This document shows, one piece after another, positions 8,079-13,555 of a DNA stretch of 13,555 nt. This DNA is from JABACD01 sp047639675 (GTDB lineage Bacteria > Planctomycetota > UBA1135 > GCA-002686595). Where the stretch lies: NCBI GenBank assembly GCA_047639675.1, contig JBLIOI010000124.1, positions 1-13,555 of the forward strand, read 5' to 3'. Below the pieces are notes generated by a model that did no database searches, was not told where the DNA came from, and worked only from the letters and a program-made list of their open reading frames with translations. Both the position numbers and the translations under genes were made by a program. Position 1 is the stretch's first letter. Each line of letters begins with the position of its first letter.

Positions 8079-8986
8079 GCACCCCATTAGCCTGGATCGA
8101 AGTACGCGCCCTAGTCCCGAACGGCTGGCAAGAACTCGTTGCTGAGTGCTTGATGATCGGCCCTTGCACGAGTGCCGCCTTTGGTCGTCCAAACCTCGCC
8201 GTTGATGAAGCGCCGCCCGGCAAGGACTTCGTTCGAGTCTTCATCTCCAACGCGGAAGACTCGAAAGAGTTGCGAACGGAACTTAGGTCGAGACTGCAGG
8301 GCTTGGCCAAGAGCACCGGAGACCCGGACCTAGAAGGCTTAGATCTTGAGTTCAAACTCCTCCCGCCCGAGGACTACGCAACCTCGTGGAAGAAGAGCTG
8401 GAAGCCATTCCGGGTCGCGCCATTGTGCCTCTTGCCCCCGTGGGATCAGCGCGATATCAAGGAGGGCGAGCTACGTCTCACCATTCAGCCCGGTGGTTCC
8501 TTTGGCTCTGGACGGCACGCAACCACGCGTACCTGTGTGCGAGTGCTCACCCGTCGCATCCGTGGCGGCGAGCGCCTCCTCGACGCAGGAGCCGGCAGCG
8601 GCATCCTCTCGGTCGCCGCGAGCCTGCTAGGAGCCCAGTCCGCGGTTGGTTTTGACATCGACCCGAACTCCGCGGTCGCTTCCAGCGAACTGGCTAGCGA
8701 CAATGGCGTCTCCGACAAATGCACCTTCCGCACAGGAGGGTTTGAAACCCTCGAATCGAAGGACACAAACTTCGACGTAGTGCTCGCGAACATCTACTCG
8801 GACATCATCCAGGCTCACGCCAAAGATCTTCACGCACGACTCTCGCCATCCGGCTGGTTCGCGTTCAGCGGGTGCCCGCACCATCACCTCGACCCAACCG
8901 TGCGAGCGATCAAGGAAGCCGGGCTGGAGATCGAGGAATCGCTGCAAAGGGGTCGCTGGCACACCTTTGTCGGACGTAAGAAATAG
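8075..8986 (+). CDS. prmA: Ribosomal protein L11 methyltransferase
   Basis: S-adenosylmethionine-dependent methylation of ribosomal protein L11, in the cytoplasm. The 303-residue protein has the family layout. An N-terminal substrate-recognition domain (about 1-95) starts WIEVRALV. A linker with WKKSWKPFRV (105-114) follows. The methyltransferase domain has PGGSFGSGRHATT (139-151), the S-adenosylmethionine-binding loop DAGAGSGILSVAA (170-182), the acidic strand end GFDIDP (192-197) and the signature LANI (237-240), followed by LSPSGWFAFSG. Typical PrmA has DPG and DVGCGSG where this protein has QPG and DAGAGSG, both mild changes. The start is TTG, overlapping the helicase stop (TTGA) and supported by GGAGGA upstream and by the alignment of the N-terminus. 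Co-transcription with a helicase is not a standard PrmA context. Methylation of another protein is possible but less likely. Confidence 0.93.
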   Translation: MSTPLAWIEVRALVPNGWQELVAECLMIGPCTSAAFGRPNLAVDEAPPGKDFVRVFISNAEDSKELRTELRSRLQGLAKSTGDPDLEGLDLEFKLLPPEDYATSWKKSWKPFRVAPLCLLPPWDQRDIKEGELRLTIQPGGSFGSGRHATTRTCVRVLTRRIRGGERLLDAGAGSGILSVAASLLGAQSAVGFDIDPNSAVASSELASDNGVSDKCTFRTGGFETLESKDTNFDVVLANIYSDIIQAHAKDLHARLSPSGWFAFSGCPHHHLDPTVRAIKEAGLEIEESLQRGRWHTFVGRKK

Positions 8987-9255
8987 CCGCGTGGCTGGGC
9001 TGGAAGGACAGCCTGATCAAGAGAAGCAGGCACAGCGTTAGACCTCCATTACGGGCGCAGTACGCCTCGGTAACCGCACTCGGGAAGAGTTGCTAACCGC
9101 TTTTAGCCCGTCCTAAGATCGATTCCCAGCCGGGCATCGTGACTTGCAGAGGTTGCTGCAGTCCATGCGCCCCGAAGGGTCTGAGGCCTTTTTGGGTGTG
9201 GCGGGCTATCCGCTCTTCGATCGCACATTGACCTTTGGGCTGTGCAGACCGGCTC
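8987..9255. other. Convergent intergenic region without a recognisable gene
   Basis: This gap separates the end of prmA (plus) from the end of the acylation operon (minus). A direct repeat TAACCGC occurs at 9071-9077 and 9094-9100, and ACGGGC/GCCCGT form a distant inverted pair (9051-9056, 9106-9111). I see no strong terminator for either flanking operon, and no RNA gene I can support. Confidence 0.5.
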
Positions 9256-10365
9256 TCAATCCTTGAATAGCGGGCCAGGCTTACACGCACGTCCGAAGTC
9301 GAGAACCGAGCAAAGCCAGATAACGACTCGCTTGCCCTCGATGGTCTCTCTGCGGCGACGGCCGATCGATTTCCATAAGGCGGAGCCCCCACCTGGAATG
9401 CTGATCACATCCAAGCTCTGTCCAAATCGCGCATAAAGCGAACTGGCAATATCGGCGGATTCCGACTTGAACAGTCCCGAAAAACTATCGCCGACCAACA
9501 TGATTGGGCTGCCAGAGTTCCTCTTGTGAGCGGACGCCCCCTTGTCGTTCACCACCTTCTCGAACCATACATCGATCGGTTTCTTGGCAGCCGCAACGTC
9601 ATAGCGGCGGTTCTTCGCAACAGTCCAGGTGCCCCTGAAACTGCGCACGATGAAGTCTTTTCCAGCGGTGTCCGACCCCTGAACGAACCAATCGGAACCC
9701 TGTATGCGTCTGGCGATCTCCTCGGCAGCTAGGAGGCAACCACGCGGCGTCCAATGAACGTCGAAGTCGAAGTACAGGCGCGCATCGTGCTCCTTGGATT
9801 CCGAGTAGCGCTGCGCTGCAAAGACCGGCAAGAGGTCCAGAACTTCAACACCACTCTCGGCCAAGAACTGGAGGGTTGGAGCCATCCCCGCATCGTAGCC
9901 GGCGAAGTCTTTTTGGGCGGGCACGCCGGTAAGGTGCTCAGGGTATACCTGGAGGCGTAGCGGAATCGGTACGACCAAGAGCTCGACGCCCATCTCCTTG
10001 AGCGCCTTGCTATAAGCGCAAAGCAGCGCTGGCAACTGATCGGGGTTCTTGAAGTCTTGGGCAGGAATCGCACCTGCGCGGTCAGCGCTAGGCGTGTTCC
10101 AGGCTTGGCAAAACTCCAACTCCTTGCGCTTGACGCCTCCGAGAGTCGAGGGCGCGAAAGGCTCTCCCTGCATTACGGCGAGGTGCTTGCTAACGACCTC
10201 CATTACGAGCTTGTGCAATTCGCCTTGCGCCTGGCGTGCAGTCGAAGTCTTCAAACCAGCAAGATCCTGCGCGAGCCGCTCCGCGCTCGTTGTCCGTTCG
10301 ACCTCGGGTTTTGGCTCGCCTTGACCGAAGGCCAAGAGGGTCACGAGTGCTGCCATTTGCATCAT
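9256..10365 (-). CDS. AlgJ/AlgX-like SGNH protein, probable polysaccharide O-acyltransferase (second copy)
   Basis: Probably an exported enzyme that transfers acyl (acetyl) groups onto an extracellular glycan, by analogy with AlgJ and AlgX. The ATG at 10365 overlaps the upstream stop codon (ATGA) and has GGAG eight bases before it, giving 369 residues. An ATG ten codons earlier (10395) lacks this support. The N-terminus MMQMAALVTLLAFGQG is a short signal-peptide-like segment. Family motifs follow: LLVVPIPLRLQVYPEHL near 129-145, FDFDVHWTPRG with the Asp202/His204 pair, and LVGDSFSG with the likely nucleophile Ser294. Near the C-terminus a strand reads VVIWLCSVLDF. It lacks the extra C-terminal domain of its upstream neighbour, and the two differ strongly apart from the motifs. 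It is the last gene of a three-gene operon. Esterase rather than transferase activity remains possible. Confidence 0.86.
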   Translation of the reverse strand: MMQMAALVTLLAFGQGEPKPEVERTTSAERLAQDLAGLKTSTARQAQGELHKLVMEVVSKHLAVMQGEPFAPSTLGGVKRKELEFCQAWNTPSADRAGAIPAQDFKNPDQLPALLCAYSKALKEMGVELLVVPIPLRLQVYPEHLTGVPAQKDFAGYDAGMAPTLQFLAESGVEVLDLLPVFAAQRYSESKEHDARLYFDFDVHWTPRGCLLAAEEIARRIQGSDWFVQGSDTAGKDFIVRSFRGTWTVAKNRRYDVAAAKKPIDVWFEKVVNDKGASAHKRNSGSPIMLVGDSFSGLFKSESADIASSLYARFGQSLDVISIPGGGSALWKSIGRRRRETIEGKRVVIWLCSVLDFGRACKPGPLFKD

Positions 10366-11840
10366 TCCACTTTCTCCAATTCTGTAGCGAACCAAATGTC
10401 GTAGCCCGCATCCGTGTCATCCACCCAGGACGTTTCATCGAGATCAAAGTGCTCCTCGATCAACTCTAAATCGATTCGATAGCGCTCTCCAACTCGTGGT
10501 GAAGCGTCCTCCACCAATTCGTAGTCCACCATCAGAACGTGCGCAATCCACAAGGGCCCACCGGGAAGCTCGCCAAAAACGATCTCTTCGACCCGATACT
10601 CTACGACGCCCAAGCAAAAGCTGTAATCGAAGCCATCAGGAATACGACTGACCTCAACGACTTGCGCCAAGACCTGTGTACCAAAAACTTGTGGAGCTTG
10701 GGTGGGCAGAAGGGGGACGTCAGGCCAAGGCACGACACCCCAAATGTCGTCACCTTCGATGAGGTCTCGCTCTGAGATTTGCCAGATCACAACCTTCTTT
10801 CCAGACACTCCGCCGGGCCGCCGGGCCAAACGTTCACGAACAGCTCGCGCAGAACCTCCGGCAATCACGATTGAGTCGAGAGGAAGATTCAATTCGAACG
10901 CGAGTTGGGCACAAAGACCGGCTCCCTCTCCAAACCCCAACTGTGCATCTCCAAAGACACCGCTGAAGCTATCGCCCAAGAGCAACACCTCGGCGCTAGC
11001 TGCCCGCTCGAAATCCTCACCAGTTCCTGCGTCAATGACTCGCTGGGTGGTCAATTCGAGCGAATCGAAGGGGACGACTCCTTTGGGGAGCCGCATCATC
11101 TCCAACATATCGCCGGGCCCGGAGACCTCTTGGGCTACGCGTTTCCAGCGCGATGGAGAAGTACTCGGTTCCAGATCGCCAAGCAGTCGAAGCGTCTCTT
11201 CTGCGGTTCGCTTTGCGACCTGTGCCATCGTACTTGGCGTCCAGTGCGTATCGTTCGCCAGGTACAGGTTAGCTTGATCACCGCGCAGCTCCCGGTAGAG
11301 TCCGCTCATTTGAACAACATGGACACCCTTCGCGCTTAGGATCTCGAAGAATCGTTGCGAGTCTTGATTTTCCACTTCGCTCATCGCACTCGTCCAAGAC
11401 GAGAAGTGCTCTGGATTCGCTGCTGCCTTGGCCGGAACCGGCAGCAATAACAACTCAACTCCGCGCGCTTCCAGCTGATCGCGGAAGTCAAGGATTGCTT
11501 CAAGCGCAGGCGCCCCGTCCCCACTTAGAAAACCGTCCGAAGTAACCAGATCGAGATCCCGGCCGTAGTACACCCAGCCATCGTTGCCTACGACAGCCTT
11601 CTGATTACCGTGACCAAAAGCGCTGAACAGAAGCCACTGGTGGTAGCCACTCGCTAGCGTGTGAATGAAAGACGCTTCACGAAGGTCGCGCTCAAAGATA
11701 GCTAGCTCAGAACGCTTAATAGAACCGAACACATCCAAGGCCTGCAGCGGCTTCTCCCTATGAAACTCCCAGCCCGCCTGCCCCAAGGGCACGCCGAAAA
11801 TAATGGCCAGGAATGAGAGGGAGACTAGTCTTCGAAACAT
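10362..11840 (-). CDS. AlgJ/AlgX-like SGNH protein with C-terminal extension, probable polysaccharide O-acyltransferase
   Basis: Likely the periplasmic partner of the MBOAT protein encoded just upstream, placing acyl groups on an exported polysaccharide. The 492-residue protein opens with MFRRLVSLSFLAIIFGVPLG, a membrane anchor or uncleaved signal. The AlgJ-type domain starts with VVGNDGWVYYG (83-93) and continues with LLLLPVPAKAAANPEHF (130-146), NDTHWTPS with Asp197/His199, and LLLGDSFSG with the likely nucleophile Ser291. A strand VVIWQISERDL (350-360) closes this domain. Residues about 380-492 are an added, strand-rich, acidic region (for example VVEYRVEEIVFGELPGG), perhaps a glycan-binding or positioning domain. 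That role is inferred. The start lies two bases after the MBOAT stop, so the genes are surely co-transcribed. The substrate polymer cannot be told from this window. Confidence 0.88.
   Translation of the reverse strand: MFRRLVSLSFLAIIFGVPLGQAGWEFHREKPLQALDVFGSIKRSELAIFERDLREASFIHTLASGYHQWLLFSAFGHGNQKAVVGNDGWVYYGRDLDLVTSDGFLSGDGAPALEAILDFRDQLEARGVELLLLPVPAKAAANPEHFSSWTSAMSEVENQDSQRFFEILSAKGVHVVQMSGLYRELRGDQANLYLANDTHWTPSTMAQVAKRTAEETLRLLGDLEPSTSPSRWKRVAQEVSGPGDMLEMMRLPKGVVPFDSLELTTQRVIDAGTGEDFERAASAEVLLLGDSFSGVFGDAQLGFGEGAGLCAQLAFELNLPLDSIVIAGGSARAVRERLARRPGGVSGKKVVIWQISERDLIEGDDIWGVVPWPDVPLLPTQAPQVFGTQVLAQVVEVSRIPDGFDYSFCLGVVEYRVEEIVFGELPGGPLWIAHVLMVDYELVEDASPRVGERYRIDLELIEEHFDLDETSWVDDTDAGYDIWFATELEKVE
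10374..10377 (-). promoter_or_regulatory. Ribosome binding site fixing the start at 10365
   Basis: GGAG on the minus strand, eight bases before the ATG at 10365-10363, within the end of the upstream gene. Together with the ATGA stop/start overlap it decides the start of the second SGNH gene. Confidence 0.65.
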
Positions 11841-11842
11841 GA

Positions 11843-13258
11843 CTAGAACCGGAAGTAGAGGAAAGGATTCGACTCTTGCGAAAACAGCGCAACGACCGAA
11901 ACTATGAAGAAGGCGAAGGTCAAGACTGTCAGCGGAACGCTACGCTGCGCGCGATCACAATAGCTAGCGGGTGCGCCCCAAACGATGGCGACGGACACGG
12001 TCATGACGAATAGGTAAAGCGGTTGATAAACTCGCGCAGCGAGCATGGCCCCGGCAGCTTCAGTTCCCCCACTCGCGTTCACACCAATGAACAGAGACTG
12101 GAACATCGTCCAAGCCGCCTCAAGATCCTCCGCAGGGAAGAGGATGAAGAGCAGCGCAAAGGTCAGGTAGGAGCGCAACTGGCAGAGCGGCTTCGGGAGC
12201 TTCGCATAGAGCGAGTTCTCACCTGCCAAGCGCTCGTAGAGCAGAAGCAAACCATGACAGGCTCCCCAAATCAGGAAAGTCCATTCGGACCCGTGCCACA
12301 AACCACCGAGCAGCATGGTGATCAAGAGGTTCCTGTAGGTCACGAGGTTCCCGCGCCGATTACCACCGAGCGGAATGTAGAGATAGTCCCGTAGCCAACC
12401 GGAGAGCGAGATGTGCCAACGACCCCAAAGGTCCGTCATGCTTAGAGCACGATAGGGATCTCTAAAATTGGCCGGCAGGGAGAAACCAAACATCATCCCA
12501 AGACCAATCGCCATGTCCGAGTAGCCCGAGAAGTCGAAGTAGTATTGGAAAGCGTGCGCACAGGTCCCGTACCAAGCGACGTGAACTGGCGTTGGCCCCG
12601 TTGTCATCACAAGGTCGGAAACCTCTCCGAGGGTGTTCGCGATCAGGACCTTCTTGGCCATCCCGACCATAAAATAGATCGCCCCTTGCTGAAATAACTC
12701 CCCGCGTTGAGGTCTATTGACCAACTGCGCAGCAACATCGCTGTAGCGCACAATCGGGCCAGCAACGAGCTGCGGAAACATCGAGACGTAACACGCAAAG
12801 TCAGTGAAACTCTCCGCGCGCTTCGTGGTGCGGCGATAGAGGTCGATCGTGTAGGACATCGACTGGAATGTGTAGAACGAGATTCCAACCGGCAACACGA
12901 TCTCCAAGGTCCCAAGGGAGTCCGTCCCCAGGAAGTCCAGCAAGCGGTTCACGTTCTCCTGAGCGAACATGAAGTACTTGAAGAAGCCCAGCAAGGTAAG
13001 GTTCGCAACGACGGAAATGGTCACCGCCCACTTGCGTTTTGAACTCGAAGCTCCCGGCGCATCCAACGCCAAGCCGCAAAACCAGTCGAGTGCCGTCGAC
13101 CCGAACATCAGCAATACAAACCACGGGTTCGCCCATGCGTAGAACGCGTAGCTGATCAGCGCAAAGAACCCATTCCGTGCTCTCTGCGGCAGTGCGTAGT
13201 AGCAAAGCAGCGCAACTGGCAAAAAGTAGAAGAGGAAGACTTGGGAGCTGAAGACCAT
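11843..13258 (-). CDS. MBOAT family O-acyltransferase, AlgI-type
   Basis: A polytopic inner-membrane protein that takes an acyl group, usually acetyl, from a cytoplasmic donor and passes it outward for modification of a secreted polysaccharide. The 471-residue protein has about ten hydrophobic segments. It begins MVFSSQVFLFYFLP, nearly the standard AlgI start, which is why the ATG at 13258 was preferred over an in-frame TTG at 13279. Family signatures are LPVGISFYTFQSMSYTIDLY (122-141), FPQLVAGPIVRY, FDFSGYSDMAIG (241-252), RWHISLSGWLRDYLYIPLGG (280-299) and GGLWHGSEWTFLIWGACHG with the conserved His322 and His335. No clear ribosome binding site is visible. It is the first gene of the operon. 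The promoter should lie in the gap to the divergent gene on the right. Other MBOAT roles such as DltB are less likely given the AlgJ-type neighbours. Confidence 0.95.
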   Translation of the reverse strand: MVFSSQVFLFYFLPVALLCYYALPQRARNGFFALISYAFYAWANPWFVLLMFGSTALDWFCGLALDAPGASSSKRKWAVTISVVANLTLLGFFKYFMFAQENVNRLLDFLGTDSLGTLEIVLPVGISFYTFQSMSYTIDLYRRTTKRAESFTDFACYVSMFPQLVAGPIVRYSDVAAQLVNRPQRGELFQQGAIYFMVGMAKKVLIANTLGEVSDLVMTTGPTPVHVAWYGTCAHAFQYYFDFSGYSDMAIGLGMMFGFSLPANFRDPYRALSMTDLWGRWHISLSGWLRDYLYIPLGGNRRGNLVTYRNLLITMLLGGLWHGSEWTFLIWGACHGLLLLYERLAGENSLYAKLPKPLCQLRSYLTFALLFILFPAEDLEAAWTMFQSLFIGVNASGGTEAAGAMLAARVYQPLYLFVMTVSVAIVWGAPASYCDRAQRSVPLTVLTFAFFIVSVVALFSQESNPFLYFRF

Positions 13259-13325
13259 AGTTGCGCGGGATACTAACAAATCTCAACCGCCGTCCAGCGA
13301 CTAGCATTACCCCAGCAATATCGAT

Positions 13326-13342
13326 GATCGCATCCCGCGATC
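13326..13342. promoter_or_regulatory. Small inverted repeat in the divergent promoter region
   Basis: GATCGC (13326-13331) and GCGATC (13337-13342) form a 6-bp dyad with a 5-base spacer. It lies between the MBOAT operon (leftward) and the secreted-protein gene (rightward). It could be an operator shared by both, but it is short and unsupported by recognisable promoter boxes. Confidence 0.3.
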
Positions 13343-13421
13343 GAATCTGACCGATATGATGAGTGCTCTACGCCCGCTCTTCCTGTTCCTTGCCACCCCA
13401 ATCTCATCTTCCTGCGGAGTC

Positions 13422-13555
13422 ATGCGCATCGCCCCCACTCTTCTCGCTGCTTCCCTGGCCGCCTCCACTCTCTACTCCCAGCCCCAAGCCGAAAGCTTCA
13501 AACTGGTGGCTTCAGATGCTCAAGCTGGAGACGAGTTCGGCAGATCTGTAGCCGT
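13422..13555 (+). CDS. Secreted protein, probable FG-GAP/beta-propeller repeat protein (5' part only)
   Basis: The frame is open to the window end. From the ATG at 13422 the product starts with a good signal peptide (MRIAPTLLAASLAASTLYSQ, likely cleaved after PQA) and a mature part containing FKLVASDAQAGDEFGRSVA. The pattern of a short strand, then DAQAGDEFGRSVA, matches the opening of FG-GAP/integrin-alpha-like propeller repeats common in secreted planctomycete proteins. With only one partial repeat visible this remains tentative. An in-frame ATG pair at 13356 would add 22 residues with another hydrophobic stretch ending in a Cys. I prefer the shorter form because its signal peptide is cleaner, though GGAG lies only two bases before its ATG. 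The gene diverges from the MBOAT operon. Confidence 0.6.
   Translation, partial: MRIAPTLLAASLAASTLYSQPQAESFKLVASDAQAGDEFGRSVA

Noticed and set aside
9106..9140. Partial tRNA-like 3' end (ATCGATTCC with GCCCG/CGGGC arms)
   Set aside because: The arms are too close together and no D-arm, anticodon arm or acceptor stem of proper length can be drawn.
9093..9392. 99-codon minus-strand frame spanning the end of the second SGNH gene and the intergenic gap
   Set aside because: Its first half is a shifted frame of the SGNH gene, and the second half shows no domain or ribosome binding site.
12801..13307. 168-codon minus-strand frame overlapping the MBOAT gene
   Set aside because: It is another frame of the same strand as the conserved MBOAT coding sequence; its product has no membrane pattern or known motif.

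Overview
The window reads as chromosomal DNA from a moderately GC-rich bacterium. A planctomycete-like origin is my best guess, but only an inference. It rests on the topoisomerase I with a long lysine-rich tail and no zinc fingers, on several starts with no clear Shine-Dalgarno site, and on the secreted protein at the right edge, whose mature start resembles an FG-GAP repeat. I see no insertion sequence, CRISPR array, rRNA or convincing tRNA.

Left edge (1-720): a run of 14 C then 10 A sits beside a rho-independent terminator that faces left. Upstream of it, on the minus strand, lies what looks like a broken small gene (about 195-578). It has a good ribosome binding site and an ATG, but its protein-like reading is spread over two frames and crossed by several stops. 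It is either a pseudogene or a stretch of poor sequence.

Housekeeping block, minus strand (711-4673): topA (DNA topoisomerase I) is followed 129 bases later by a leucine/branched-chain amino acid dehydrogenase, which ends in a strong 19-bp hairpin terminator. The 243-base divergent gap upstream of topA carries two inverted repeats that could be operators.

Plus-strand pair (4917-8986): a large DinG/XPD-type helicase with an N-terminal domain that looks like a DnaQ-type exonuclease stripped of its catalytic acids. It is followed by prmA (ribosomal protein L11 methyltransferase). prmA starts at a TTG that overlaps the helicase stop codon by 4 bases, so the two are probably translationally coupled.

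Exopolysaccharide acylation operon, minus strand (13258-9256): an MBOAT O-acyltransferase of the AlgI type, then two different AlgJ/AlgX-type SGNH proteins, packed with a 2-base gap and a 4-base overlap. By analogy with alginate acetylation, the MBOAT protein would move acyl groups across the membrane and the SGNH proteins would place them on an extracellular glycan. Having two unequal SGNH partners, one with an extra C-terminal domain, is the most interesting functional feature of the window. No glycosyltransferase is present, so the glycan is unknown.

Right edge (13422 onward): the start of a secreted, probably FG-GAP/beta-propeller protein is cut off by the window end.
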